From positions 712,039 through 776,038 of the forward strand of contig NZ_FNDR01000001.1 of the NCBI RefSeq assembly GCF_900099805.1: 64,000 bases of DNA, read 5' to 3'. The notes beneath the pieces were generated by a model that worked only from the letters and a program-made list of their open reading frames with translations, searched no databases and was not told where the DNA came from. How positions within the stretch are numbered: position 1 is the stretch's first letter; each line of letters opens with the position of its first letter. Position numbers and translations under genes: made by a program. Source of the DNA: Variovorax sp. OV700. GTDB lineage: Bacteria; Pseudomonadota; Gammaproteobacteria; Burkholderiales; Burkholderiaceae_C. This document shows positions 8,689 through 18,037 of the stretch, piece by piece.

Positions 8689-9714
8689 CTATTCGAGCGT
8701 GATGCCGCCGATGCTGCGGATCAGCTGGCCCCAGACCACGCCATCCTGCTGCACCGTCTTTGCAAAATTGGCCGCCGAGGGGTCGCCGATGTCGTAGCCG
8801 ATCTGCGCGAGTGCTGTGCGCATGTCGTCGGTTTTCATCACGTCCGCGAAATCCTTCACCAGCGCCGCGACGAGCGGCTTGGGCATGTTCGCGGGCCCGA
8901 AGATGCCGAGCCACCCAACCAGCGGACCGAGCGTCGGATATCCGGCTTCGGGGAAGGTCGGGATGGTCGGGAACGACGCCACGCGGTGCGTGCCGGTGAT
9001 GGCCAGCCCGCGCAGGCGGCTCCCGGGCGGCAGGAAGGCGGCGGCCGACCCAACATCGCACACAACCGCGCTCAGCTGTCCCCCGATCAGGTCGTTGATG
9101 GCTGACGCGCAGCCTTTGTAGGGCACATGGACCATGGTCATGCCCGAGGCGTGCTTGAAGGCCTCGCCGATCAGGTGGCCGAGCGATCCGTTGCCGTAGG
9201 AGCCGTAGCTCATGGTGTTCGGGCTGTTCTTGGCCGCAGCCACGAACTCGGCCACGGTCTTGGCCGGATTGTCGGAGTTGACCAGCATCACCAGCGGCGT
9301 GACGCCGATCTGCGCGATCGGCGTGAGGTCCCTGGTCGCGTCGTACGGCAGCTTCTTCATCAGGTGCGGCAGCACGGTGATGGTGGAGCCCGCCGCCAGG
9401 ATGAGCGAGCTGCCGTCGGGCGCGGAGCGCACGATGTTGTCCACGCCGAGTACGCCCGAGGCACCGGGCCGGTTCTCCACGATCACGGGCTGGCCAAGCA
9501 CAGGCGCCATGCGGGTCGCCAGCCGGCGCGCGATGGTATCGATGCCGCCGCCGGGCGGCACGGTGACGACGATGCGCGCGGGCTTGGTCAGCGTGGAGGC
9601 ACCGGGGGTGGCGGGGGCGCCCTGCGCCCAGGCCACCGCCTGCAGCGATACCGCGGCGGCGACGCACAAGGCAGCCCGCAACGCGGCCCGCGTCCAGAAA
9701 GTATTGGTCTTCAT
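8689..9714 (-). CDS. Bug/TctC-family periplasmic receptor within the catabolic operon
   Basis: 341 residues with a signal peptide ([21 protein letters not shown]) and Bug-family blocks: [58 protein letters not shown] and [20 protein letters not shown]. It probably binds the pathway substrate or a related organic acid in the periplasm. It lies 17 bases upstream of the thiolase, clearly in the same unit. The operon already encodes a complete ABC importer, so this receptor is either an alternative uptake route or a sensor-like orphan. Confidence 0.92.
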   Translation of the reverse strand: MKTNTFWTRAALRAALCVAAAVSLQAVAWAQGAPATPGASTLTKPARIVVTVPPGGGIDTIARRLATRMAPVLGQPVIVENRPGASGVLGVDNIVRSAPDGSSLILAAGSTITVLPHLMKKLPYDATRDLTPIAQIGVTPLVMLVNSDNPAKTVAEFVAAAKNSPNTMSYGSYGNGSLGHLIGEAFKHASGMTMVHVPYKGCASAINDLIGGQLSAVVCDVGSAAAFLPPGSRLRGLAITGTHRVASFPTIPTFPEAGYPTLGPLVGWLGIFGPANMPKPLVAALVKDFADVMKTDDMRTALAQIGYDIGDPSAANFAKTVQQDGVVWGQLIRSIGGITLE

Positions 9715-9750
9715 TTTTTTGTCTCCTGCTGTTGATTCGATGGATGCGGC

Positions 9751-10728
9751 TCAGGTGGCGATGGCCTGACGGCCCAGCATCTGGCCGAGCGCTGCGTCGT
9801 ATTCCGCGGCCAGCCGGTCGACCAGTACGGCGGCCGGCACCACACGGTCGATGGCGCCGATACCCTGGCCGCAGCCCCAGACGTCCTTCCAAGCCTTGGG
9901 CTTCATGCGGCCCGAGCCGACATTCATGCTGCTGGGGTCTCCGCCAGCCAGGTTGTCGGGGTCAAGTCCGGCCGCGACGATCGAGGGACGCAGGTAGTTT
10001 CCATGAACGCCGGTGAAAAGGCTGGTGTGCACCACGTCGCGCGCCGCGCTGTCGACGATCATCTGCTTGTAGGCGGCCGCGGCGTTGGCCTCCTCGGTGG
10101 CGATGAAGGCCGAGCCCATGTAGGCCAGGTCGGCGCCCATCGCGCGCGCCGCCAGGATCGAACGGCCGCTGGCGATGGCCCCCGACAGCACGAGCGGGCC
10201 GTCGAACCATTGCCGTATTTCCTGCACCAGTGCAAAGGGCGACTGCGTGCCCGCATGCCCCCCCGCGCCCGCCGCCACGGCAATCAGCCCATCGGCGCCC
10301 TTCTCGATCGCCTTGCGCGCGAACGCGTTGTCGATGACGTCGTGCAGCACGATGCCGCCATAGGCGTGGATGGCGTCGTTCACTTCGGGCCGCGCGCCCA
10401 GTGAGGTGATGACGATCGGCACCTTGAAGCGCGCGCACACCTCCAGGTCGTGCTGCAGCCGGTCGTTCGAGCGGTGCACGATCTGGTTCACGGCAAAGGG
10501 TGCGCTGGGCCGCTCAGGATGCGCGCGGTCGTGCACCGCAAGCGCGTCGGTGATACGCTGCAGCCAGTTCGCGAGTTCTTCCTTGGGTCGTGCGTTGAGC
10601 GCCGGGAACGATCCGACGATGCCCGCCTTGCATTGCGCGATGACGAGTTCGGGCGTCGAGATGATGAACAGCGGCGAGGCGATCAGCGGCAGCCGAAGCC
10701 GTTGTGAAAGAACCTGTGGAAGCGCCAT
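9751..10728 (-). CDS. Nitronate monooxygenase-family flavoprotein (2-nitropropane dioxygenase-like)
   Basis: 325 residues, a TIM-barrel FMN protein: the N-terminal [24 protein letters not shown], the [13 protein letters not shown] segment, [24 protein letters not shown] (the phosphate/active-site loop with GGHAG) and the [17 protein letters not shown] segment match nitronate monooxygenases. ATG 10728 ([11 protein letters not shown]) is used as the start; the open frame extends further but loses similarity. Family members oxidise nitronates or reduce quinones and enoyl compounds. Its presence in a CoA-catabolic operon could mean a nitro- or enol-type intermediate, but housekeeping detoxification is also possible. 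Confidence 0.88.
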   Translation of the reverse strand: MALPQVLSQRLRLPLIASPLFIISTPELVIAQCKAGIVGSFPALNARPKEELANWLQRITDALAVHDRAHPERPSAPFAVNQIVHRSNDRLQHDLEVCARFKVPIVITSLGARPEVNDAIHAYGGIVLHDVIDNAFARKAIEKGADGLIAVAAGAGGHAGTQSPFALVQEIRQWFDGPLVLSGAIASGRSILAARAMGADLAYMGSAFIATEEANAAAAYKQMIVDSAARDVVHTSLFTGVHGNYLRPSIVAAGLDPDNLAGGDPSSMNVGSGRMKPKAWKDVWGCGQGIGAIDRVVPAAVLVDRLAAEYDAALGQMLGRQAIAT

Positions 10729-10807
10729 GCGAAGACTCCTGGAATCGGTTGGACGGGCATGCCGAAGGTGCGCGTTCGTGCAGGGCGCGCATCGGCCAAA
10801 GGAGGTT

Positions 10808-12328
10808 TCAGATCCGGCGGTTCTGCTCGCGCCAGTACGGCTCGCGCAGCAGGCGCTTGAAGATCTTTCCGGTGTCCTCGCGCGGCAGCTGTGCATGGAA
10901 CTCGATCACGCGCGGCACCTTGAAGTTGGCGATGTGCGCGCGCAGAAAGTGCTGGATGCTGGCCGCATCGAGTTGCGCGCCGGGGCGCAGCTGCACCGCC
11001 GCAGCCACGCTCTCGCCGAACTCCTCGTCGGGAATGCCGAACACCGCGCAGTCGGCCACTCCCGCCAAGCCCTGCAGCACCGACTCGACCTCGGCCGGGT
11101 AGATGTTCACGCCACCCGAGATGATCATGTCGTTGCGCCGGTCGCAGATGTAGAGAAAGCCCTGCTCGTCCAGGTAGCCCACGTCGCCAAGCGCGACCAG
11201 GCCGTCGCGCTCCATCGCGTCGCGCGCCGCCTGGTTGTTCACGTAGGTGAAATCGGGCAGCGCCGGCTGGCGCACGTAGATGGCGCCGATCTGCCCCGGG
11301 GGCAGCTCGCAGCCTTCGTCATCGACGATGCGCAGCCGCGCCGAGCCGAGCGCCTGGCCGACCGAGCCGGGATGGGCCAGCCAGGTGGGCGAATCGATGA
11401 AGGTGACGTAGCCGGTCTCGCTGGCGCCGTAGGCCTCGGTGATAACGGGGCCGAACCAGTCGATCATGCGGCGCTTGACATCGGGCGCGCAGGGCGAGCC
11501 GGTGGAGGTGACGTGGCGCAGCGTGGCCACGCTGAAGCGCGCGCGCTGCGCATCGCCCAGCGCGAGCAGCCGGCGGTACATGGTGGGCACCAGGTAGGCG
11601 TGCGTGACGGCGTGCCGCTCGATCAGTTCGAGCGTGCGCAGCGCGTCGAAGGTGGGCTCCAGGATCAGCTTGGCACCAGCGTCGCAAGCCTGTACCAGGT
11701 ACATGGTGGAGGCGCTGTGATAGATGGGCGCGCACAGCATCGCGGTCACGCCCGTCGCCATGCCCGAGGCGATGCGGCCGATTCGGCGCGATTCCAGTTC
11801 CAGCGCATCGCGCTCCTGCGGCGCAAGCGCCAGCCGTCGCACGCCCTTCGGCTTGCCGGTAGTGCCCGATGTGTATTGCACCGAACCGAAGTGCAGGCGC
11901 GGGCGCGCTGCCATCGGCGGCACGCCGACGCCGAATTCGATCCAGCGCCCGGCGCGACCGCTGGCATCGGGCTGCGGGCTTTCTTCGTTGGCCGGCACGG
12001 CGACGATGGACACGCCGGTCGGCACCCCGGCCACAACTTGCGCGAGCAGGTCGTCGTGCACGAAAAGCATCGCGGCGCCGCTGTCCTCGAGCATGTAGGC
12101 CGCCTCGGGCGGCTTGCAGTGCCAGTTGAGCGAGACGTAATAGACGCCTGCGCGGCGGCACGCCAGGATCAGCGCCGCGTAGGCCGGGCAGTTGCGCATC
12201 ATCATGGCCACGGTCTGGCCGTGCGCCACGCCGGCCGCCTCCAGGCCGGCGCACAGGCGCTCGACCTCGGCCTCCATCCATTCGGCGGTGAAGGTGCGTC
12301 CTGAGAAAACGATCGTCGGGTAGCTCAC
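10808..12328 (-). CDS. Acyl-CoA synthetase (AMP-binding, ANL superfamily)
   Basis: 506 residues with the ANL signatures VQYTSGTTGKPKGVRR (P-loop, near residue 160), YGASETGYVTF, GDVGYLDEQGFLYICDRRNDMIISGG (hinge) and the catalytic lysine in REDTGKIFKRLL near the C-terminus. A GTG start at 12328 (VSYPTIVFSG) is chosen because a strong GAGGAG ribosome site lies about nine bases upstream and the known N-terminal pattern starts there. It should activate a carboxylic acid as AMP ester and then as CoA thioester. It is one of two ligases in this operon. Confidence 0.9.
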   Translation of the reverse strand: MSYPTIVFSGRTFTAEWMEAEVERLCAGLEAAGVAHGQTVAMMMRNCPAYAALILACRRAGVYYVSLNWHCKPPEAAYMLEDSGAAMLFVHDDLLAQVVAGVPTGVSIVAVPANEESPQPDASGRAGRWIEFGVGVPPMAARPRLHFGSVQYTSGTTGKPKGVRRLALAPQERDALELESRRIGRIASGMATGVTAMLCAPIYHSASTMYLVQACDAGAKLILEPTFDALRTLELIERHAVTHAYLVPTMYRRLLALGDAQRARFSVATLRHVTSTGSPCAPDVKRRMIDWFGPVITEAYGASETGYVTFIDSPTWLAHPGSVGQALGSARLRIVDDEGCELPPGQIGAIYVRQPALPDFTYVNNQAARDAMERDGLVALGDVGYLDEQGFLYICDRRNDMIISGGVNIYPAEVESVLQGLAGVADCAVFGIPDEEFGESVAAAVQLRPGAQLDAASIQHFLRAHIANFKVPRVIEFHAQLPREDTGKIFKRLLREPYWREQNRRI

Positions 12329-12359
12329 TTCGGTTGTCTCCTCGTTGTTCTTGGGTGTC

Positions 12360-13394
12360 TCAGCGGCTTTGCAACGCCGCCAGCGCCGTGCCCGCATGGC
12401 GCGCGCCGATGGTCATGGCGCGGCGCAGGTACAGGCCGGCGTCGTGCTCGTCGGCAAAGCCGATCGCGCCATGGAACTGCACCACCTCCTTGGTCACGCG
12501 CAGCGCCGCGGTGCCGGCGCGATGCACGGCGGCCGCGGCAGCCCAGCCTTCCTTGCCGGTGCTGGTCGCGCGCGCTGCCTCGTGCACCAGCGCGCGCGTG
12601 GCGGTCACGTCGACATGGCAGGCTGCGGCACGGTGCTGCAGCGCCTGAAAGCTGCCGATCGGCACGCCGAACTGGCGGCGCAGACGCAGGTAGTCGAGCG
12701 CGAGGGCAAGGGCCGCGTCCATCAGCCCGCAGAGGTAGGCAGCATCGCCGAGCCACGCGAGGTGCCGGCCGTGCCGCCAAGCGGCCTCGCCCGCGATGCC
12801 CGACAGCACCTGTGGCGCATCGTTCCAGGTGGCGCGGCCGACGTGCAGATCGGCCAAGCGGCTGCCATCCACGGCGTGGCGCACGGTAAGCGCAACACCA
12901 GGTGCGCCGGGGTCCAGCAGCCGCGCACTGAACTCGTGCCCCAGGCCGCAAGCCACCAGCCAGTGGGCGGCCGCATCGCCATCGGGTACCAAATGCGCCG
13001 CGACGGTGGCGTCAGCGGACTCGGCGGCATCCACCAGCACGACGTGCGCCAAGCCCTCGATCAGCGCCTGCAACGTCGGCACCGCGACCTCGCCCGCCTC
13101 GGCCAGCACCGCAGCGGCGGCCATGCCCATCGTGAGCGGCGGTGCCAGCAACGCGCGACCGCCTTCTTCGGCGACCACGCACAGCGCCGGCGCGCCCAGC
13201 TGCAGGCCACCCGCCGATTCGGGCACCGCGATCGCGAGCCAGCCGAGTTGGGCGAGCGCTTTCCACGTGGCAGGCTCCCACGCCGGTCCGCCTTCGTGCA
13301 CCCGGCGTGCCCGTGCCGGGCCACCGAACGAGGCAGCGGCGTCCGCCGCGCTCTCGGCAATCATGCGCAGGGACGCGCTGTGTTCGGCGTTCAT
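12360..13394 (-). CDS. Acyl-CoA dehydrogenase-family protein (short partner of a second pair)
   Basis: 344 residues, somewhat short for the family. The C-terminal half is clearly ACAD-like (RLRRQFGVPIGSFQALQHR near residue 230, VVQFHGAIGFADEHD near 310), while the N-terminal half is alanine-rich and weakly conserved. Its start overlaps the stop of the next-upstream ACAD (13391-14563) by four bases. The pair mirrors the ACAD pair at 5149-7480 and is probably a second alpha2beta2 heterotetramer acting on another chain length or ring intermediate. Confidence 0.85.
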   Translation of the reverse strand: MNAEHSASLRMIAESAADAAASFGGPARARRVHEGGPAWEPATWKALAQLGWLAIAVPESAGGLQLGAPALCVVAEEGGRALLAPPLTMGMAAAAVLAEAGEVAVPTLQALIEGLAHVVLVDAAESADATVAAHLVPDGDAAAHWLVACGLGHEFSARLLDPGAPGVALTVRHAVDGSRLADLHVGRATWNDAPQVLSGIAGEAAWRHGRHLAWLGDAAYLCGLMDAALALALDYLRLRRQFGVPIGSFQALQHRAAACHVDVTATRALVHEAARATSTGKEGWAAAAAVHRAGTAALRVTKEVVQFHGAIGFADEHDAGLYLRRAMTIGARHAGTALAALQSR

Positions 13395-14563
13395 GACTTG
13401 GCTCCGGCGACCGGCAGGCCGAGCACCCGCGTCGCGATGATGTTGCGCTGCACTTCGCTGCTCCCGCCGTAAATGCCCAGGCGGCGTGCCTGCAGGAACA
13501 TCTCGGTGGCATCGAGCAGGTCGTCACCCCGGCGAACCGGGTCTCGCAACGCGGCGGCAGGTCCCGCCACGCGCTGCACGAGGTCGAGCAGCTGGTGCAC
13601 GGTGTCCGTGGCCAGCAGTTTCAGGTAGGAACTGTCAGCCGCGATGCCCTGTTCGGCGGCTTCGGCCGCTTCGAGGTAGGCGGCGATGAGCGTCTCAACC
13701 TCCGCCTCGGCCAGTGCGGCGGCCTCGTGCACGCTGGGCGGCAAGCGGTCCGCAGGCGTGGCGCGCAGCATCATGCGCAGGCGCTCCAGCGCGCGCAGCG
13801 CCTGGGCCGGCGAGCCAATGCGCAACCGCTCCTCGCTCAGCACTGCGGTGGCCACCTGCCAGCCCTTGTCGATCTCGCCGACGACGTTGTCCAGCGGCAC
13901 TGCCACCTCGTCGAAGAACACTTCGGCAAACTCGTGGTCGCCCGCGATGGTCCGGATCGGCCGGCGCCGGATGCCCGGCGTCTTCATGTCGATCAGCACG
14001 AAGGTGATGCCGTGTTGCGGCTTGCCGGCACTGGTGGTGCGGACCAGCGCGAACATCCAGTCGGCATGGTGGCCCCAGGTGGTCCATATCTTGTGGCCGT
14101 TGATGACGAGCCGGTCTCCGTCCGCGCCGCCGCGCACCTCGGCGCGGGTGCGCAGGCTCGACAGGTCCGAGCCCGAGCCCGGCTCCGAATAGCCCTGGCA
14201 CCAAATCGCGTCGCCTGAAAGAATGGCCGGCAGGTGGCGCTGCTGCTGTGCCGGCGTGCCGCGCGCAATGAGTAGCGGGCCGATGTGGTTCAGGCCCTGC
14301 GTCGGAAAGTCGGGCGTGCCCGCGCGCGCCATTTCCTCCATGAGGATCACCTGCTGCACCGCGCTGGCACCCATGCCGCCATGCGTGCGCGGCCAATGCG
14401 GCGCAATCCAGCCGCGCTGCGACAGCGCGCGGTACCAGGGCATGCCCTCGACCGGCAGCGGCCGGAAGGTCCGGTGACGCAGCGCGTCGGGCGCGTGGGT
14501 CGCGAGCCAGTCGCGTACCTCGTTGCGGAAGGCCGCGTCGGCGGCCGATTCGGGTCTGAGCAT
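13391..14563 (-). CDS. Acyl-CoA dehydrogenase (long partner of a second pair)
   Basis: 390 residues from ATG 14563 (MLRPESAADAAFRNEVRDWL). ACAD landmarks: IWCQGYSEPGSGSDLSSLRT, WTTWGHHADWMFALVRT and the C-terminal IYGGSSEVQRNIIATRVLGL. The open frame reaches further upstream, but that part overlaps the aldehyde dehydrogenase gene and does not look like ACAD. Translational overlap with the downstream short ACAD suggests fixed stoichiometry of a heteromer. It presumably dehydrogenates a CoA ester made by one of the two ligases. Confidence 0.88.
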   Translation of the reverse strand: MLRPESAADAAFRNEVRDWLATHAPDALRHRTFRPLPVEGMPWYRALSQRGWIAPHWPRTHGGMGASAVQQVILMEEMARAGTPDFPTQGLNHIGPLLIARGTPAQQQRHLPAILSGDAIWCQGYSEPGSGSDLSSLRTRAEVRGGADGDRLVINGHKIWTTWGHHADWMFALVRTTSAGKPQHGITFVLIDMKTPGIRRRPIRTIAGDHEFAEVFFDEVAVPLDNVVGEIDKGWQVATAVLSEERLRIGSPAQALRALERLRMMLRATPADRLPPSVHEAAALAEAEVETLIAAYLEAAEAAEQGIAADSSYLKLLATDTVHQLLDLVQRVAGPAAALRDPVRRGDDLLDATEMFLQARRLGIYGGSSEVQRNIIATRVLGLPVAGAKS

Positions 14564-14582
14564 CTTGGCAATGGCGGCGGCC

Positions 14583-16046
14583 TCAGAGGCTGCCGATCTC
14601 CTGGTAGACGTGTTTGATTTCAAGAAAGTCGTGCATGCCTTCGGCGCCGTGAAGCCGGCCGAATCCGCTTTCCTTGTAGCCACCGACCTCCGCTTCCGCG
14701 AAGAGCTTGTTGTGCGCATTGATCCATACGGTGCCGCAGCGGATCTCGCGCGCGATGCGCTGTGCGCGCGCGCTGTCGCGCGACCACACGCTCGCGCCCA
14801 GCCCGAAGCGCGTGGCATTGGCCAGCGCGACCGCGCCACGGTCGTCGTCGAAGACCTCCAATGTCATCAATGGCGCGAAGTGCTCGTCCTGGACGGCCGG
14901 CGTTTGCGGGTCGTCGACTTCCACCAGCGTGGGCGACACGAAGGCACCGTGCATAGGAAGGCCCGGCACGGGCGCCCCGCGCACCACCACGCGGTGCTGC
15001 TCGCCCAGTTCGTCGACCAGGCGCAGGATGCGATCGCGGTTCGCCAGGTCGATCACCGCGCCCATGGCGTTCTCGGCGAGGCGGCCCGGGCCCACACGCA
15101 GCATGCGCATGGCCGACGCCATCGCGTCGCGAAAATCGGCATACAGCCTACGGTGCACCAGCACCCGGCTGGCAGCGGTGCACTGCTGACCCGACAGGAT
15201 GGTGCCGGCCGCGAGGATCTCGCGCACCGCGAGGCCCAGGTCGGCATCCTCGCACACCACGCAGGGGGCCTTGCCGCCAAGCTCCAGCGACAGGCGCTTG
15301 AGCTGCGGCGCGGCCGCCGCCATGATGGCCTTGCCCACGGCGGTGCTGCCGGTGTAGCTCAGGACGTCGACGCCCGGCGAGGCGACGAAAGCCTGCGCCA
15401 CGGTGCTGCCCGCCTCGTGCACGATGTTGACTGTGCCAGGCGGCAGCCCCTCGGTCTCGGCCATGCGCTGCGCCACGCGGTGCATGAAGAGCGCGGCCTG
15501 CGGCGCCGCCTTGACAACCACCGTGCAGCCGGCCGCCAGGGCCGGCGCGAGCGAGCGCACGAAGAGGATCAGGGGCGCGTTCCACGGCACGATGATCGCC
15601 ACCACGCCCGCAGCTTCATGCGTGATGAGCGAGCGCACGCCTGGTGCCGGCTCGACCACGCGGCCGGCCGCGCTGCGGGCCATGCCCGCGTAGTAGCGCA
15701 ACTCCGAAGCGGCGCCCTCGACCTCGCCGGCCGACTCGCGCAGCACCTTGCCGTTTTCTAGCGTCAGCAGCAGCGCCAACGATGCGGCATCGGCCTGGAG
15801 ACGCGTCGCCATGTCCAGCAACACCTGCGCGCGCAGGCGCGGGCTGTGGCGCCAGTGCGTGGTGTCAAAGGTGTGGCGAGCCGCATCGATCGCGGCCTGC
15901 GCCTCCGCCGGGCCGCCGTCCGGCGCATGACCAACCAGCGATGCGTCTGCCGGATTGGTCGATGAGAAGGCGGGGCCCGAAGGCAACCATCGGCCGCCGA
16001 TCCAGTGCGCGGCCTGCGTGTCCCAGACCACTGCAGTGCCGCTCAT
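14583..16046 (-). CDS. NAD(P)-dependent aldehyde dehydrogenase
   Basis: 487 residues with complete ALDH features: IIVPWNAPLILFVRSLAPALAAG (cofactor loop), YTGSTAVGKAIM (Rossmann glycine motif), LELGGKAPCVVCEDAD with the general base Glu, and GQQCTAASRVLVH with the catalytic Cys near residue 280; the terminal VWINAHNKLFAEAEVGGYKESGFGR is also typical. Its start overlaps the ligase stop at 16043 by four bases. It oxidises an aldehyde to the acid, which the adjacent ligase could then activate to CoA. Confidence 0.92.
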   Translation of the reverse strand: MSGTAVVWDTQAAHWIGGRWLPSGPAFSSTNPADASLVGHAPDGGPAEAQAAIDAARHTFDTTHWRHSPRLRAQVLLDMATRLQADAASLALLLTLENGKVLRESAGEVEGAASELRYYAGMARSAAGRVVEPAPGVRSLITHEAAGVVAIIVPWNAPLILFVRSLAPALAAGCTVVVKAAPQAALFMHRVAQRMAETEGLPPGTVNIVHEAGSTVAQAFVASPGVDVLSYTGSTAVGKAIMAAAAPQLKRLSLELGGKAPCVVCEDADLGLAVREILAAGTILSGQQCTAASRVLVHRRLYADFRDAMASAMRMLRVGPGRLAENAMGAVIDLANRDRILRLVDELGEQHRVVVRGAPVPGLPMHGAFVSPTLVEVDDPQTPAVQDEHFAPLMTLEVFDDDRGAVALANATRFGLGASVWSRDSARAQRIAREIRCGTVWINAHNKLFAEAEVGGYKESGFGRLHGAEGMHDFLEIKHVYQEIGSL

Positions 16047-17587
16047 GCCACAGGCCGCGCCAGGCGCGCAAGCGCCATCTCGCGCAGTTCGGCTTTGAGT
16101 ACCTTGCCCACGCCGTTGCGCGGCAGCGCGTCGACAAAGAACACATGCTTGGGCTTCTTGTAGCTGGCAATGCGAGACTTCGCGTGCTCCTGCAGCGCCT
16201 GCACGCTCAGCGTGCGGCCTGGATGCCTCTCGACGAACGCGGTCACCGCCTCGCCGAAGATCTCGTCGGGCACGCCCACGACGGCCGCATCGGCCACGTC
16301 GGCGTGCTCGACCAGCACCTGCTCGACTTCCTTGGTGTAGATGTTGAAGCCGCCGCTGAGCACCATGTCCTTCTTGCGGTCGACGATGTAGAGGTAGCCG
16401 TCGACGTCAAAGCGGCCCATGTCGCCGGTGTGGACCCAGCCGTCGACGATGGTGGCGGCGGTGGCATCGGGGCGCCCGAAGTAGCCCTTCATGGTGGTGA
16501 AACGCCCGGCCTCGCCCGAGCGCACGAGGATCTCGCCCACGTCTTCCACCGACACCTGCTGGCCCTTGTCGTCCACGAGTTTGACCTGCACGCCCGGCGT
16601 GACGCGCCCCACCGACGCGGGGTGGGTGAACTGCTCCTCGTGGTCGAGCACCGTGACCGATCCGACCTCGGTCATCGCGAAGAACGAATGCAGCCGCGCC
16701 TGCGGCAGGTAGCCGATCATGCGGCGCTTGAGCTCGACCGGAAATGCCTCGCCGGTGACGATGATGTGGCGCAGGCTGGCGCAGCGCGCGGCCTCCTTTT
16801 CGAGCACCGGCATCAGCATGCGGGCCACGGTGGGCACCATGCCCGCGGCGCTGACCTGCTCGCGCTCGATGATCTCGACCGCGGCCTGAGCGTCGAAACG
16901 CTCCATCACCACCAGCTTGGCACCCAGGCACATCGAGTTCATGAGCCGTGCCAGGCCCGTGCGGTGCGCCAGCGGCGTGGTCACCAGGAACACGTCGTCC
17001 GCCGTGACACCCCACTCCACTACGTTCACGAATGCGTTGCCGATCACGAAGTTGGCGTGCGTGAGGATCGCGCCCTTGGGTTTGCCGGTGGTGCCCGAGG
17101 TGTACAGGATCATCGCGTCGTCAGGAGACAGCGCGAGCTCGGGCAGGCGCTCGTCGGAGTGGGTCCGAAGTGTCTCGAACGACTCCGCGCCGGCCACTTC
17201 GCCGCCCACTGCCACGCGGCGGATGCCCGCGAACTCGGCCGACAGCGCCTCGATCGCCTCGGCGCTCTCGGCATGGAAGACCAGCACGCGGGCCTGGCTG
17301 TCCTGCGCAAAGTACACCAGTTCGCGCGGCGTATTGCGGGTGTTGACCGGAATCACCGTAGCGCCGACCGAGAAGGCCGCGTACATGATCTGCACGAACT
17401 CAACGCAGTTGGGCAGGTACACGACGATGCGATCGCCCTGGACCACGCCGGCGCGCCGCAGCCCGGCGGCCAGCGAGCGCGAACTCGACAGCAGCTCACC
17501 GTAGCTGAGGCGCTGCGCGCCCACAACCACGGCCGGCTTCGCCGGCGTGCGCAGGGCGTGCGCCGCCATGAAGTGTTCGAGACGCAT
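16043..17587 (-). CDS. Acyl-CoA synthetase (FadD3-like ANL enzyme)
   Basis: 514 residues. ANL signatures: ILYTSGTTGKPKGAILTHAN near residue 170, FAMTEVGSVTV, GDMGRFDVDGYLYIVDRKKDMVLSGGFN (hinge) and the catalytic lysine in NGVGKVLKAELREMAL near the C-terminus. It overlaps the aldehyde dehydrogenase by ATGA coupling and is followed upstream by a DUF35/thiolase pair. That neighbourhood recalls CoA-dependent breakdown of polycyclic or branched acids, where FadD3-type ligases act; the exact acid is unknown. Confidence 0.9.
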   Translation of the reverse strand: MRLEHFMAAHALRTPAKPAVVVGAQRLSYGELLSSSRSLAAGLRRAGVVQGDRIVVYLPNCVEFVQIMYAAFSVGATVIPVNTRNTPRELVYFAQDSQARVLVFHAESAEAIEALSAEFAGIRRVAVGGEVAGAESFETLRTHSDERLPELALSPDDAMILYTSGTTGKPKGAILTHANFVIGNAFVNVVEWGVTADDVFLVTTPLAHRTGLARLMNSMCLGAKLVVMERFDAQAAVEIIEREQVSAAGMVPTVARMLMPVLEKEAARCASLRHIIVTGEAFPVELKRRMIGYLPQARLHSFFAMTEVGSVTVLDHEEQFTHPASVGRVTPGVQVKLVDDKGQQVSVEDVGEILVRSGEAGRFTTMKGYFGRPDATAATIVDGWVHTGDMGRFDVDGYLYIVDRKKDMVLSGGFNIYTKEVEQVLVEHADVADAAVVGVPDEIFGEAVTAFVERHPGRTLSVQALQEHAKSRIASYKKPKHVFFVDALPRNGVGKVLKAELREMALARLARPVA

Positions 17588-17594
17588 GGTGCTC

Positions 17595-18032
17595 CTAGGC
17601 GAGTTCGAAGGCGGGGTATGGCTGCTCGGGCGTCAGGTGGTCCACCGCCAGCTTCACGCGCTTGCCGATCGCCAGATCCGCCGGCGCGCAGTTCAGCAGG
17701 TTGGCGATGATGCGCACGCCCTCGTCGAGCTCGACCGTTGCCACGCACAGCGGGATGCGGCCTTCGACGCCCGGACCGGGGATTCGCACCACGGTGCAGG
17801 CGTAGATGGTGCCGGTGCCGGCGACTTCGCGCCACTCGAGCGTGCGGCGCCCGGTGAAGCCGCTGACCGGCTTCGGGTAGTGCTGGAAGCGCTTGGCGAC
17901 GGTACAGTACTGCAGCACCAGCTTGCCTAGCGCGATGCCGTCCCAGAAGGGCTTGCTGTCGACGTAGACGCCCTGCTTCGGCACGGGTCGGACCGGCGCG
18001 GCCGGGGCGGTGGTGGGGGTGGTATCGCTCAT
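17595..18032 (-). CDS. OB-fold/DUF35-type acyl-CoA-associated protein, partner of the thiolase
   Basis: 145 residues: an N-terminal helix and rubredoxin-like zinc-ribbon region that has kept only one cysteine (LQYCTVAKRFQHYP), followed by an OB-fold domain (GTGTIYACTVVRIPGPGVEGRIPLCVATVELDEGVRIIANLL). DUF35 proteins form complexes with SCP2-type thiolases, as in Ltp2-ChsH2 of steroid side-chain breakdown, where they shape the active site. Loss of most zinc ligands is visible here. The start is ATG 18032; another ATG at 18041 overlaps the thiolase stop (ATGA) and shares the same GGAGG site. Confidence 0.85.
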   Translation of the reverse strand: MSDTTPTTAPAAPVRPVPKQGVYVDSKPFWDGIALGKLVLQYCTVAKRFQHYPKPVSGFTGRRTLEWREVAGTGTIYACTVVRIPGPGVEGRIPLCVATVELDEGVRIIANLLNCAPADLAIGKRVKLAVDHLTPEQPYPAFELA

Positions 18033-18037
18033 GTTTT

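Noticed and set aside
7487..9892. An 801-codon minus-strand open frame covering the thiolase and beyond.
   Set aside because: Only the part from ATG 8671 resembles a thiolase. The rest runs opposite in frame to the Bug receptor gene and is a GC-rich shadow.
10370..12304. A 644-codon plus-strand open frame opposite the CoA ligase.
   Set aside because: It is antisense to a gene with full ANL motifs, has arginine/histidine-rich random composition and no domain.
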